Assembly: GCA_034359265.1 (NCBI GenBank) | Contig: CP136895.1 | Location: forward strand, 49,556,001-49,620,000 | Source of the DNA: Canna indica | Taxonomy: Eukaryota; Streptophyta; Magnoliopsida; Zingiberales; Cannaceae | Length of the DNA: 64,000 nt | Direction of reading: 5' to 3' | In this document: in pieces, positions 1 to 12,320 of the stretch | Layout of the letters: every line of letters starts with the position of its first letter | How positions within the stretch are numbered: position 1 is the stretch's first letter | Notes under the pieces: model-generated | What the model was told of the DNA's origin: nothing | Databases searched by the model: none | What the model saw: the letters and a program-made list of their open reading frames with translations, nothing else | Translations under genes and position numbers: made by a program

Positions 1-751
1 GTGGGCGGAAATTGATTTGGATCGTCCGTTTCTTCAGCCAGATTCAATCTTGGCCGTTCAAACCTTTTGTTTAAGCCCGAAACTAGTGCTTCCTTACCCA
101 TTCGACCGGTTACCCCATTCCAAGACCTCTCCTCTCATCTTCTAGGGTTCTACCTCCTCTCCAAGACTCCTCTTCAAGGTAAAAAGTCTTTCTTCATCCA
201 TCATTCATGAGGCTATTCTCAAAAACATGATTTCTTCATCTCTTACTCTCTCATTGTGTCTTGATTCATTCATGAAAATATAATTAAGCATCTCCTAGCA
301 TGTTTATTCCAAAAACGAGTTTTTGTCTCTTTACAAAAATCAAATATCCCATGTCTTCTTCAAATGATTCATCATTTACCTTTTAAAGAATTTTACTTTA
401 GTAAAAAATTATTAATCAAGAAATCTCTTGTTTTTCTTTCATAAGTTTTTTTTTTTTAACTTTAACTTTGGCCTTCCTAAAAGAATTTTGTTTTGGTCAA
501 AAAGGAAAAATGGTTCTTATTCTTCTTGAGCCAAAACATTTTTCATGATCTTTTCATTTATGGATCATTTTGTTTAATCTTATCTTTTATTCTATTTTTA
601 TTTATCTTGAAATTTAATGAGAAATTTTTTTTGTTCTTGTATGAATCTATGCCAATCTTTAAACTTTTTGCTTTCTTTTACTTGCATTAGAAGCATGCAT
701 CTCTCATTTAAAAATTAATCATCTTCAGCATCCTCATAATTATCTTGCAGA
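1..751 (+). other. Non-coding 5' internal region of a family A-like retroelement
   Basis: No convincing coding sequence lies here. The stretch is T- and C-rich, and the short open frame at 493-690 translates to a low-complexity Phe/Leu string. It leads directly into the broken ORF at 752 and is therefore read as untranslated internal sequence of the same plus-strand retroelement, whose left end lies outside the window. The assignment is inference from position only. Confidence 0.4.
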
Positions 752-1897
752 ATGACACCCAAGACTAAACTCTCAACCTTACCCGACAACCTATTGACTT
801 CCTTAGGCAAGAAACAAGCTTCTAAGTTTGTAGATAGAGCCATCCTGCAAACGCGTCCTGTCAATCTAGGAGATCTAGAATAATTCGATATTAGAGGCAA
901 ACTAGTTAGCATGGGATGGGTAGAGTTTCTAGAAAAATAAGTACCTGTATGCCCCATCCTAATAAAAGCCTTTTTCTCCAACCTGGTGATAGAAAAGGCA
1001 AGGTATGGTGATGACATAGTTCTTCGGTCTGAAATCCTGGGAAAATCCATAGTAATCATCAAATCCCACATTAAGGATGAATTTGAGTTTTCTCTAGTAG
1101 GAAGATCAATTTATAAGATGTCCACACATCATTTTCATGAGGAGTCTCCTCCTCATGAAATTGTGTCAACTATTTGTTCTGAGGATTATCTGGGAGCAAT
1201 CCCTACCCAAAGCATTAAACTCTCTACCATCGCTAGGATTATGCACCTTATTATCTCATATAATATTCTTCCTAGGGCAGGTCATTATGATGAGGTCACC
1301 TCTATGAGTTTCAGGGTTCTTTTCTTTGTCATGTCTTGCATTCCTATAGATATCCCTGACCTCATGCTTAGGTATATAGCTGAAGTCCATTCCTTCAAAA
1401 AACAAGCCCTACCATATGCCTCAGTGATTTCTCACTTCGTATATGAAGCTGGGGTAAATAGATCTAGATTTGAAATAAAGCCCATTCCTAGAGCCATAGA
1501 TTCTTCCTCCCTCAGCCGCATGAAGATTCTTGAAAATCAGCGCGGTAAAAGAACACGAGGAGATCCTATGGAACAGCCTGAGCATGACATAGAGATGGAG
1601 GAAGACGAATCTGGTGGAGGTTCATCATCTGGCACTTCCCTAACGCGCCTAAGTGATCTGGAGGATCGCTTTGCTCAGTTTCACATCAGTCAGATGGAAT
1701 GGAACAAAAGCACATCAGAACGCATGGACGAATACGACCGTCAGATGGACGAGTATGATATCATGATCGGTGACCATGGCCGGCGCATCGACGAGTATGG
1801 TCAACGTGTTGACCAGTATGGTCAGCAAATAGATGAGTACGATCGTCGAGTTGATGAAATGTATGGGAGAGTGGATGAGATGTGGCAATATTATTAG
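752..1897 (+). pseudogene. Retroelement-associated ORF ('putative plant transposon protein' type), two in-frame stops
   Basis: An ATG at 752 opens a frame of 381 codons that is interrupted by TAA at 881 and at 938 and is otherwise open to 1897. The central part (for example GWVEFLEK and the Ile/Leu-rich helices around codons 160-220) resembles the uncharacterised ORFs called 'putative plant transposon protein' in plant genomes, which usually lie inside LTR retroelements. I infer this from the pattern, and no enzyme domain is visible. The C-terminal third is acidic and Gly/Ser-rich and ends in eight heptads (codons 324-379). The downstream PPT and LTR at 2350-3024 place it inside a plus-strand element. 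The stops suggest it is dead, although they lie near the N-terminus and a downstream start (for example GTG at 986) would leave 303 codons open. Function unknown. Confidence 0.55.
1721..1888 (+). repeat. 21-bp coding tandem repeat giving eight heptads
   Basis: Eight consecutive 7-residue units of the type RMDEYDR / QIDEYDR / RVDQYGQ / RVDEMYG are encoded with no break in phase. The hydrophobic I/V/M at position 2 and Y at position 5 of each unit give a regular i, i+3, i+7 spacing, expected of a short parallel coiled coil. The units differ at the DNA level, so the array is not a recent expansion. Confidence 0.85.
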
Positions 1898-2363
1898 TCA
1901 CATCTACCACCTCCTCCACCACCTGAGGACGAGTAGTCCTCTTTGATGTATTGATGTTATTCATCCTATGAACATGTATTTCACACTTAACTTTAATATG
2001 TATTTGGTTGACTATGCTAAGTGATGATTAGTAATGTAAGTGTTATTTTTTTTGATGGATGACATGTATGCTTGCTATGTTTGATTTTTTTTTGATGGAT
2101 GACAAAAGGGGGAGAATTAGAATATATATGCATATCGATAGGGGGAGCACTAAATGAATACTTCATTGCATTATCCGTATAGATAGGGGGAGAATTAAAA
2201 AATATATGCATATAAATAGGGGGAGCTCTAATTGAATACATTACTTCATTTCCTTGATGCTTCCATGTATTCATTTAACAAGTGCTTCATAATAATTATC
2301 GGATACATTACTTCATCTTGATATTTATCGTCAATGGTTTGTCATCATCAAAAAAGGGGAGAT
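1898..2363 (+). other. 3' internal region with repeated PPT-like motifs and the PPT
   Basis: This stretch has no ORF. It carries several GATAGGGGGAG-like purine tracts (near 2105, 2134, 2182 and 2214) separated by ATATATGCATAT-like sequence, and ends in the purine tract 2350-2363 directly before an LTR start (TGTTAGC). The same pattern in reverse is seen beside the 3' LTRs at 17779-17910 and 23976-24110, showing that these elements share a 3' internal region. Confidence 0.65.
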
Positions 2364-3024
2364 TGTTAGCGGAAGGGTTCCTCCTTCATGCTTTATTCTC
2401 CGCATGATTATTTTGATGATAACAAACCTATTTAACAAGTGCTTGAAGTATGAAAATTGCAGGATCGATGAAAGATACGTCAAGTCTTACGTCTCTCGAT
2501 CAATCTCCAAAACAGATCAATGTGTGCATTAAAAATGCTTTGGATAGCATGGAGAATCCTTTAAAGTTAAAGCACGCTGAAGAATAAAGCTAAAAAACCA
2601 AGCGCGAAATGAGAAAGCCAAGATAAAATTTTCTAGCTCTGGTTCGATCGATCGGATGGTTGACCGAATGGTGTTGAGAAGTGGCAGCAGCTAATTTGGT
2701 CGACCGGTCGGTCGATCGAATGATGCGCAAAAGAGGCAGACCGATCGATCGACCGATGCCAAAAATTGGTAGAATGCTCCTCGGTCGATCGATCGGTCGA
2801 CCGGAGTGCAAAGCGTGAGTCGCAGACCTCGACATCACTAATTCGGTCGATCGACAGGTCGACCGGATTCGGGATCGCCAAATCCCGCGACAATCGGTCG
2901 ACCCGTCGGTCGACCGAATGACGCGTAAAATACATAGAAGGTTGGCTTTGGTCGGCCGATTGGTCGATCGGATTGGAGATCAATAATTTACCGTCAACTG
3001 GTCGACCCGTCGGTCGACCGATCA
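2364..3024 (+). mobile_element. Family A LTR, plus orientation, 3'-truncated
   Basis: The LTR begins with TGTTAGCGGAAGG immediately after the PPT and contains the GATGATAACAAAC motif found near the start of every family A LTR in the window (39360, 44435 and reverse complements near 17735, 23115 and 23930). The U3 palindrome array follows. The TATA region and the conserved 3' part (the GGGGCCGAACCACTATAAA segment seen in the complete copies) are missing, so the LTR is cut off at about 3024 against unrelated sequence. Confidence 0.7.
2642..3022. repeat. Array of eight GGTCGACC/CGATCGATCG palindromic units in LTR U3
   Basis: Eight imperfect palindromes start near 2642, 2697, 2738, 2780, 2842, 2893, 2949 and 2998. 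Each is about 24 bp and is typically two SalI-like cores (GGTCGACC) four bases apart, as in TCGGTCGACCCGTCGGTCGA. The spacers between units are unrelated, so this is a repeated structure, not a simple tandem satellite. Similar arrays occupy the same LTR position at 17200-17450, 22625-22830, 23163-23300, 39680-39954 and 45099-45193. Confidence 0.85.
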
Positions 3025-4510
3025 GTGTAATTGATATTAGGGGTGTTGAATGAAAGCTGAGGGTATTTCACCTAGCAGTACAGCCAACTCTTAGGGCCCT
3101 ATTTGGCCACTCCCTAGAGTTAAGGGAGAGGATAGGGTCGGTTGTATTGTCCAACCCAGACGTAGAGAAACTATGATCTATGTCGGTTGTGATTAAGAGG
3201 TATGGTGTTTAATGTCAGTTTTCAGAATACTGCTTGGGATTTTCATATTGTATGTGTTACCATCTATGTTTGGATCGAGCGAATTTAATTGGTAAAGTAC
3301 CGCTAAGTTGTCTTGTCACACAATGATACAAAATGGGTATGTTTGTAGCTACCACATGCACAGTTGTTTGTATTGGAAATCAATACTTTTATCCTTGAAT
3401 TGTGTGTTAAAATTTCTTGAAGTAGAGGTGGTAAGATTATGTTTCATATGTATGGCAGGTGCATGATTTATGCATGAGTCACCACAGCTTACATACATTT
3501 CTTGTGGAATAATCTATGCTAAGTGGATTTACCTAGGATTGATTTTGGGTTGGTAAATTTGGTAGAGTATCCTGATGGGAGTTTAGGGTCCTAAAGAGGG
3601 CCGGGATGGGGCGTTTACGAACACACCCGAGGAGTTCGGCTTGATACCTCAACTATCCGAGTAGCCCTACTTATGAATTTGATTTTATATGTCTATGGTA
3701 TGGTAGACCTTAGCTATGAGGTAGTTAAGAAGTTGGGTAGTTGGTCACTAACAAGTCGGACCAGATTGGACTTAGCACCGCCAAGGAACCAAAGTTAAGA
3801 TGTTAGAATTAATTATGTAAGCCATCTTTGTGAGTCTGTGGTTCGTCACCACGAGGCTGGATAGAGTAGTCTGGAACCTTAAGGATTGTCTACCCTTAGG
3901 GCAGTCCCAATTGCGAGGATGAGATGAATCCGAAATAATTGGGACTTGTGATGTCCTCATGGATTTCTTTTGCCAACTTTGGGATAAATGTGTGCTTGGT
4001 GTAAAGCAACCCTATGATGGTATGGCTCGAAACTTTGGAACCCTAATGGTGGGGTTATAGAGCTCTCATAGATGAGTTTTGGTTGTAGTGGATGAATTTC
4101 CTTGAGATAAGGAATGTTGGTATGATATTTGGTTTCCAAATCCGAGCATCTACATGAGTTATGCACAGGGGAAACTAGATGTGGTTGGCTTGGTTGAGTT
4201 AGGGTCCGAAAATCCTACACCTTGATGGTTATGGACGAAAAGGGCTTATAAGTATTCTAGCTGCGTAGAAGTGTTTTGTTATGTAATTTTGATAGAGCTC
4301 AGAGACTGAGGTGTCATCCGATTAGTGCGAACTATTAGGGTTAGTGCGTTGTGGGCATGTATAAATCCGATACCAATTTTTTGCGAGTTCTGAGTTGAGA
4401 TGAGTTAGTTGGGTAGTTGGCTAATGGGCTAATCAAAACTGTCCATCTCTACACATAGCAGATTTTATAATTGGTAGTGGATTTGGCGCACTTGGCTGTG
4501 AATAGGAAGT
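3025..4510. other. Decayed sequence without recognisable gene
   Basis: About 1.5 kb without a supported gene. Because a Gypsy integrase fragment begins just downstream in the plus direction, this may be heavily decayed upstream Gypsy sequence. I could not recognise reverse transcriptase or RNase H motifs in any frame. Confidence 0.35.
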
Positions 4511-5518
4511 TTGGTGAGGGAATTCGCCAGATGTTTGGGCGACGGGGCGGTATTGTCTTTGTTCGACCCGGATGACTTGGTAGTGCATTCACGTATTCAG
4601 TCTACCCTGATTGACATGCTCCGTTCGGCCCCGGGGGAGGATGCTTTCTGTGCTTTGGCTATGAATTTGGCCGAGAGAGGCGATGCTGGTGACAAATTCA
4701 GGATTGACTCCGAGGGTGTTATGAGGTTTTGAGACAAGGTGGTGGTGCCGGATATGGTAGGGGTTTGTAGAGAGGTACTTGAGATGGCTCACAGTTTCAC
4801 TTATACGATGCATCCGGGAGCCACGAAAATATACCGTGACCTGAGACAACACAACTGGTGCGAAGAGATGAAGAGAGATATGTAGCAGATTTTGTATCTA
4901 AGTGCTTGGTCTGCTAGTAGGTAAAGGTTGAGCATCTGAGACCTACAAGGTTGTTAAATAGTCTGGTGGTGCCAGAATGGAAATGGGAGAAGGTTACCAT
5001 GGATTTTGTTACAGGCCTACCCAGGTCAAGGAATGGTAATGATTTCATATGGGTTGTACTGGACCGACTCACTAAGTCGGCACATTTCATTCCAATGAAG
5101 ACGACTTCCACCGTTGATTAGTATGCCCTTCTTTGTTTTGTTTGTATTGTTGCCTACCATGGGTCCTGGTGATGATCATATCTGATCAAGGTACCCGATT
5201 TACAACTAGATTTTGGCAGTCTTTCCAGGAGGCCATGGGCACTCAGGTGAGGTTCAGTACTATCTTCCTTCCACAGATCGATGGGCAGTCGGAGAGGACC
5301 ATGCAAACTCCAGAGGTCTTGATGAGAGCCTGTGTCCTGGACTTGGAGGATGGTTGGGAGAAATACCTATCATTGGTAGAGTTTGCTTATTATACCAGCT
5401 ACTAGAGTGGCATCGGGATGACACCTTTTGAAGCCCTGTATGTGCATTGCTGTAGATACCTAGTGCGCTGGTTTGAGGTCGGTAAGGCTCTGATGATTGG
5501 AGCAGATATAGTGCAGGA
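4511..5518 (+). pseudogene. Ty3/Gypsy polyprotein remnant (integrase region)
   Basis: Read across stops and frameshifts this matches the integrase part of a plant Gypsy polyprotein. The segment HPGATKIYRDLRQHNW (about 4812-4858) belongs to the zinc-binding N-terminus; WKWEKVTMDFVTGLPRSRNG (4979-5037) carries the first catalytic Asp; IISDQGTRFTTRFWQSF (5176-5226) the second; and DGQSERT (from about 5280) the Glu. The frame shifts near 4900 and 5130, with TAG codons at 4882 and 5119. It stops at 5518, where the family A LTR begins. It is a different copy from the Gypsy at 24206, because the two overlap in protein coverage. Confidence 0.85.
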
Positions 5519-7441
5519 TATTGGTGAAATGACCACACTAGAGGGGGGGGGGGTGAATAGTGTTTATCTAAACTTGTCGCCTAATTTCGATTTTAATCGT
5601 TTGCTTGATTACTTAGGTAAATTGTAATTTATCGACTAAATGTGGAAGCAATAATAAAACAATTAAACACAAACAAAGATAACAATGCTAACACAATGAT
5701 TTATAGTGGTTCGGCCCCAATGCCTACTCCACTACCTAAGCACCCTGCTTAGGATTTCCAAATTAAACTTTACTAGATTAATCTTGTTTCCCTTACAATG
5801 AGGACTTTGACCCGAAGAGTCTCGCTGTAATACTCGGGGTTTCCTAATATAAAATTTTTTGTGGTGCAACCCATCGAGTCGGGAGCAAGCCGGACCGAGT
5901 CGCGAGATCGTCTCGAATAGCAAGTATAATTAATTTAAGTTATAGCCTAATGGTTGGTTTTGGGTGGATGAGTATGTTGGTTGACTCGAGTTGGGGTGAG
6001 TGGGGCTCGCGGTTCGAGTCAAAAATCGACCCGGGTTAGGTGGAGTCGTATGAGGGGGTTTTAAGTTATTGGTTAGGGTTAAATTAGTCAAGTGATGAGG
6101 GGAATAAAACCCCTCATCTTAGCAGTCGTGCGACTCCAAGAAGAAGTCGCACGCAGCCCAAGGGAGGGAGATCGGTGCCGAGCTCGCGTCGACGCCGGGA
6201 TCTCGGAGTTCGTCTTCTTCGATCTTGTCTTTTGATCCAATCGAGGTGAGTGGTTAGAGTGGTTTTGAAGGGAGGTGGGTGGCCGGCCCTATGAGTTTTG
6301 AAATTGGATTTTCTTTCGCGAGTTCTTGCCGATCGACGCATTTTCTTGTATAGAATTTCAATGGATGTATATACCTGTGATCTTATGTTTTAAAGCATGT
6401 CTATTTTGCGTTTTTGTGGTTTGTCGAGTAGAGGAAATAGGGGAAAGGTCATGCTGAAATTTTCTCCAAATTTCCTCGCTCTCTTCGCAGCTCGAAGATC
6501 GCTTTATGTTTATGATATGTTAGATCTATGCATTCACATTTGTGTTATTGTCGCAACCTTGCCCATTCAACCTTGAGGACTCGACCGAACATGGGTAAGG
6601 GAGGAAACCGAGTGATTTTAATTAGTTGTTCATACGTTCTCGTTTGATGTTAATGCATATTCATGCTATGAGATTTGATTTTTCGCTTGTCATATGAATT
6701 GCTTGGTGATAAATCTATATTATCATATTGAGGAAATGTTCTTACCATTGCATACATGGAGATGATTGTTATGGCATATAATGCTAAGGAAAGGTTTTAT
6801 AAATTCTCAGATATCATGCCTAATTGTTGCTCTATTTATTGCATGTTCCTTATCATTTAATTTATTGAAATTTATCCTCTTATATTCGGCTGGTACATGA
6901 AAATTGATGCTCATGTTATATTTGGTAAGTGGTGTTATTAATGGTAGGCTGCGTACGCAACTACATTCGGTACGTTCTAACAACATTAGAAAGGAAGGTC
7001 GTGGTACCTTGTTGTGTCACTCAACTTAGAAACAAGTATAGTTGCTAGGTTCTACACCTAGGGATAGTCAATGGATTTCAACATCCAAATAAGGTGACCC
7101 GAGGGGGTAGGGTCGGATATGGTTGTGGTTGAGATGGTCTACTGAGCAGTGTCATTAGCCGAGCGACTACCACACTACTCAGCGGTTTTATGGGGTCTTG
7201 AGATTGCACCAGCGGGCCCGCTAGGTGTTAGACCCGAGTGGCGGAGGGTTTTGAGATTTCGCTAGTGGGCCACGCTGACGGTAGACCCGAGTTGGGTGGG
7301 ACTAGCTATCTCTAACCCGGAGGATTTCTAAGACTGGTGGCCATCCTAGTCGATGGATCCGAGTTATAAAAGCTCATAATTGAGAAGCCCTTATAGGCTG
7401 GTTTTGGGTAGGCCGACCGGCCTTGATAAGTAGAGGGAAGA

Positions 7442-7860
7442 CACTACTAGAATATACCACATCAGCCACGGGCATCACCGACGGCCGCCTTGGTCATCAG
7501 AATAATTCACGACTTTTCGACGACCGTAATGACCGTGGTTGATATAACCGAATCAGCCGCGACTCTCATACAGTTGCTTAGAGCCGTTGCTCATAGTTGA
7601 TGGCGCGCACGGGCGCGAAATAAAATAAGTTATTAGCCACGGCTTAGCAGGGGCGCGAGAGCCGTTGGTGATATGAATAAGTTATTAGCCACGGCTAGAA
7701 GCGGCCGTCGCTTATTAATAATGGCGCGAACACATCACGAAAACTAAAACACTATAAATCGACGACTTATAGAGGGTCAGCCATCGGTGATATTAAAATT
7801 ATGAATCCATGGTTTTTCGACAGCTGGAGAGCCATGGGTGAAAATACTTTTTATTTGCGT
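7442..7860. repeat. Left subterminal repeat region of CACTA-1
   Basis: Short motifs of the form AGCCACGG and GCCGT..TGAT recur in both orientations (near 7470, 7550, 7585, 7638 and 7690) up to the terminal repeat. Such regions bind the accessory transposase protein in En/Spm elements (known for the family); the binding role here is inferred. Confidence 0.7.
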
Positions 7861-8968
7861 TCACGCCCGACCCTTCTTCTTTCCCCCGCTCTCTTCTGTC
7901 TTCGTTGTTGCCGACGATTTGTCGCCACCGATCGTCACCGCGCCGCACCCTCGCTGTGCCGCCTGCTCCCTCGCCCTCACCGCGTTGCCTCCCCGGCCCT
8001 CTCCCCCTCTCTCTCGCCCAGACCGCTGCCCCTCTCCCCCTCGATCTCTGTAACCCACGCGCGCCGCCCCCGGCTGCTCCCTCGCCCTCGCCGCTGATCC
8101 CTCTCCCCTCTCCGCCACCACCAAGTGAGTTCATCCCCCTCCCCTCTCCGATCCGGCGCCGATCGAAACCCTAGGGTTCCGGTCGGCGCCGACCAATATA
8201 TTATATATATATATAATATTAATTTAATTAATTAGTGTTAATTACTGTTATTAGTGATTAATTAGATTTATTGACTATTAATTACTATTATTAGAGATTA
8301 ATTAGGGTTAATTTTAGATTTAATTAGTAAATTAGTGTTAATTTTTTAAAAAATTAGATTAATTAGTTTTCAATTAGATTTAATTATTGTTAATTAGATT
8401 TAATTAGGGTAGAATAAATGTTAGGATTAATTTTAGTTGGGTGTAATTATAATTATGAAATCATCCACTTTGGACTCGCGCGCACTGGAATCGTCCATTT
8501 TAGACTCGCGGCCAAATTGTCCACGGTGGACTCGCGCCGGAATCAAGACGAGTTGATACATTTCACGTACGCATCGACGAGTCAAGTTTTAATTTTGCAA
8601 AATCTTAGATCCGTTCGGGGGTTGTGTGTTCGTGTAAACGAAGTAAATGATTTTTTATACGACATATAACCCTTGAATTGTCCCTAATTGGATAATTTGA
8701 GAACATAGTTATTTATATTGCACTTAGTTTATTTTTTTTTAGTCATTATTTATTTTAAAATTTTGGCTTGTATCTCCCTCGTTCTCCGGTACGCGCCCAG
8801 ATGATATGCGTATTCGGAGAACTGTAGGGAGATGCTGCCGATATTTAGAATGAAGTTAATGACTAAAAGAAATACTAAGTGCAATATGAATAGCATGAAT
8901 CCCGAATGGAATAAGACCATCCCACCTAAAGATATTACCTAAAGATATTGCAAACTTTTTGAGAGAAC
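7861..8968 (+). other. CACTA-1 leader: GC-rich 5' region, then AT-rich probable intron
   Basis: 7861-8175 is strongly pyrimidine- and GC-rich. A possible splice donor (AAGTGAGT) lies at about 8123. 8185-8420 is made of repeated TTAATTAG and ATTAGATTTA units. These features look like a leader exon and intron of the transposase gene. The overlapping open frames on both strands of the GC-rich part give only Pro/Arg/Ser-rich low-complexity strings and are not called genes. 8420-8968 shows nothing recognisable. Confidence 0.5.
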
Positions 8969-11900
8969 ATGTCGGGCGATCGAAGTTGGATGTACCGACG
9001 AATTCATCGTGGAGCTATAACAGACGAATTTCGAGTAGGCGTAGTTTACTTCTTAAATTTCGCCTACTCGAATGAAAAATTCCTTAGTGGTGATAAAATC
9101 CGATGTCCGTGCCGGAAATGTTCGAACATAAGATTTTTGGACTGAGAAACTATCACACTGCATCTGTATACAAAATGATTCACACCAAGATATTTTGTAT
9201 GGAATTGTCACGGGGAGTCACATCAAGTCAGGACGTCAAGCAATCTTGTTGTCCAAACTCATGGTGAATCTTCTTCTACTCGTGTTTCTTCTTCCAATCC
9301 ACATAATCCTTATAGAACAATGATTCTGGATAGTCTTGGAAGACAATTGCATTTAAATGATAATATTGAGTCCGTTACTAAGACGATAGTGCCACCAGAT
9401 ACTACGACAGTTGTAGTCACTGAAGAACAACCTGCAATACAGATTGAATTGCCGAATAAGGAGGTTGCAGAATTTTACGAAATGTTGAAAGCTGCTGATG
9501 AACTGTTGTATGATAATTGTCCTAATTATACAAGATTTTCGGCAATGACACAACTCCTGAACATCAAGTCCGATTGTAATATCAGCGGGGTTGCATTTGA
9601 TCGGATTGCAGGCTTTATCAATGGTCTGCTACCTCCAAATAATAAGTTTGAGCCAACCTTTTATAAGACAAAAAAGTTGATGAGGAAATTAGGGCTTGGG
9701 TACGAAAAGATACACGCGTGCCCAAATAACTGCATTTTATATTATAAAAAAAATGCACAGTCAGAGCAATGTCCGGTATGTGAACATCCTCGTTACAAGG
9801 AGAAGAAATCGGTCCGACAAAAAAATATCCCCTTTAAGGTGCTTCGGTATTTTCTACTGACACCGAGACTTCAAAGGTTATTCATGTTGGAAAAGACTAC
9901 TCCCTATATGAGTTGGCATGTAAGAAGTCGTGATGATACAATAATGACTCATCCATCCGACAGTGAAGCATGGAAACATTTGGATAGGTGTTATCCTTCA
10001 TTTGTTGGGGAGACTAGAAATATCAGGTTGGGATTATGCACTGATGGTTTTAATCAATTTGGTAATTCAGCAACTTCGTATTCAGTATGACCAGTGCTGT
10101 TAACAGTTTATAATTTGCCGCCCTCAATATGTATGAAATATGAATTTATCTATCTTTCGATGATTATTCCGGGTCCTAGGGGTCCTCGCAAGAAATTGAC
10201 GTGTTTCTCCGTCCACTAATTGATGAACTCAAAACATTGTGGGCTGAGGGAGTTATCACTTATGATTGTCACCGGAAGCGAAACTTCACTTTACGAGCTG
10301 CTATATTATGGACAATCAATGATTTCCCGTCCTATGGCATGTTGTCTAGTTGGAGCACGCATGGGTGACTCTCTTGCCCATATTGCATGGAACACTCAAA
10401 ATCCTTCAGTCTTGAGAATGGTCCCAAAATTTCCTTCTTTGATTGTCATCGCCGGTTCCTATCGTCTAACCATCAGTATCGAAGGAATCAGGATAAATTT
10501 ATCAAGGGTAGAGTCGAAAGAGATGACCACCACCGATGTTGTTTGGTGAACAGATGTTAGCACATGTTCAATTGCTTCCAGAGATTACTTTTGGTCGAAA
10601 TGTAAGAATTTCAGGCTTTGGTCAAACACATAACTGGGTGAAAAAAAGTATCTTTTGGGAATTACCGTATTGGAGTTCATTACTGATTCGGCATAATTTG
10701 GACGTCATCCACATTGAAAAAAATATGTTTGATAATATTTTTAACACAGATATGGATATTTTTGGCAAAACTAAAGATAATATGAAGGCCTGACATGATG
10801 TAAAAATACTTTGTAAGAGACCTGAGTTAGAGTTGCAAGAGATCAACAGACGACTTCATAAGCCAAAGGCACCGTATGTGTTAAATAAACAACAGATGAA
10901 AGATGTGTATCAATGGATCAAAGAACTCAAATTACCCGATGGATATGCCTCAAACTTATCTCGATGGGTAAACGTCGATGAATGCAAAATATCGGGGATG
11001 AAGAGCCACGATTGCCATGTATTCATGCAGAGATTGCTTCTGGTCGCGTTTCGAGATCATCTACATGATAAGATTTGGGATCCGTTGACATAATTAAGTA
11101 TGTTTTTCAGAAAAATTTGTGCAAATGTACTTCGAGTCGAAGATATATCAGCACTTGAAAATAATATTGTTGAAATCATATGCAAGCTGGAGCAGTTTTT
11201 CCCTCCTGCATTTTTTTACTTGATGGAGCATCTACCGATACACTTAGCATATGAGACACGAGTTGGCGGCCCCGTTCAATACCGGTGGATGTACTTATTT
11301 GAAAGATACATGAATCGTCTGAAGAAAAAAGTAAAGAACACCGCCGCAGCTGAAGGTTCCATATCAGAAGCATATATAATTCCAGAAATTTCAATTTTCT
11401 GCTCATTTTATTTTGAATCAACCATCAAGACAAGACTTAATCGTCTTCCATGGAACGACGACGGGGGAGCTCGACCATCAGATGGTTGTTTAAATATCTT
11501 TTGTTACCTTGGTCGTGCTTTGGGTTCTCGTCCGTCTCGATTCTTAAACGATGAAGAGTACCATTTGGCCTACTTGTACGTTTTTACTAACTGTCCAGAG
11601 ATTGAGAAGTTCATTGAGATATTTGACATTGAGATGGTGAAAAAATTATCAAATTACAACGATGAGGAATTAGAAAAATTACGAAATCGTGAGTTCCCGA
11701 ATTGGTTTCAAGCTTACAACACAGAACACAAAGACGAAATAGATAACCAAATCTTTGAGTTTGCTAGCGGACCGGCACGACTTGTTCAGTGTTATAATGG
11801 TTATTTCATCAATGGATATAAATTCCACACACTTGAATATTCATCTATAAAAAAGACTATGAATACCGGGGTCTGCGTCAAAGGGACAACGTATGCTGAA

Positions 11901-12320
11901 TGTGATGTTGACTTTTACGGACTATTGGAAGAAGTCATTGAATTACAATTTTTCGGATGTAAATCAATTGCCCTTTTTAAATGTCATTGGTTCGATACAA
12001 GAGATAGGGGCATGAGAGTTCTTCCAAAGTATAAACAGCTGGTCGAGGTCAATTACAAATCAAAATTGGCTTCAAATGAGCCATTTATATTGGCATCTCA
12101 AGCTGAACAAGTATATTATATGCAGTATTCGTCTCGAAAGGAAGATAGGGTAGATTGGCGTGTAGTCTATAAGACTAAAGCTAGAGGAAAAATTGACCCG
12201 ATAGTTGGAGATAATGAGCTAGCAGATGACTTCTATCAAGAAGAAGATCCTTCCGAAGTGGAACGAGTTAGTCCAATACTCGAGGATGATGAGACAGAGT
12301 TAGTTCAATTGGAAATATAA
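8969..12320 (+). pseudogene. TNP2-like CACTA transposase, broken
   Basis: The ATG at 8969 opens with MSGDRSWMY, the usual start of the transposase-associated domain, whose Cys pair CPCRKC is near 9108-9125. TGA stops follow in the same frame at about 9146 and 9173, and the frame then runs open from 9320 to 10090. Motifs in order are HACPNNCILYYK (about 9712), CPVCEHPRY, IRLGLCTDGFNQFG (about 10021), the TINDFPSYGMLS region (about 10312, shifted frame), the DUF4218 region with EHLPIHLAYE (about 11228) and the DUF4216 region with YGLLEEVIELQFFGCKS (about 11920). The protein ends in an acidic tail. Frames change near 10100-10560 and 10790-11100, and a stop separates 11093 from 11100. The family cuts and pastes CACTA elements; this copy cannot be translated in one piece. 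Confidence 0.88.

Noticed and set aside
2590..2983. Minus-strand open frames with repeated DRSTDRSI-like text
   Set aside because: They are read-throughs of the palindrome array; the repeats create open frames in several phases. Similar shadows occur at 17253-17709, 22721-22985, 23087-23378 and 39796-40023.
2642..3022. Regularly spaced palindromes resembling a CRISPR array
   Set aside because: Unit sequence and spacing vary, there are no cas genes, the setting is a plant LTR, and the same design recurs in every family A LTR.
7799..8174. Several overlapping open frames on both strands
   Set aside because: They are Pro/Arg/Ser-rich low-complexity translations of a GC-rich CACTA leader, in five overlapping frames, with no domain or consistent codon pattern.
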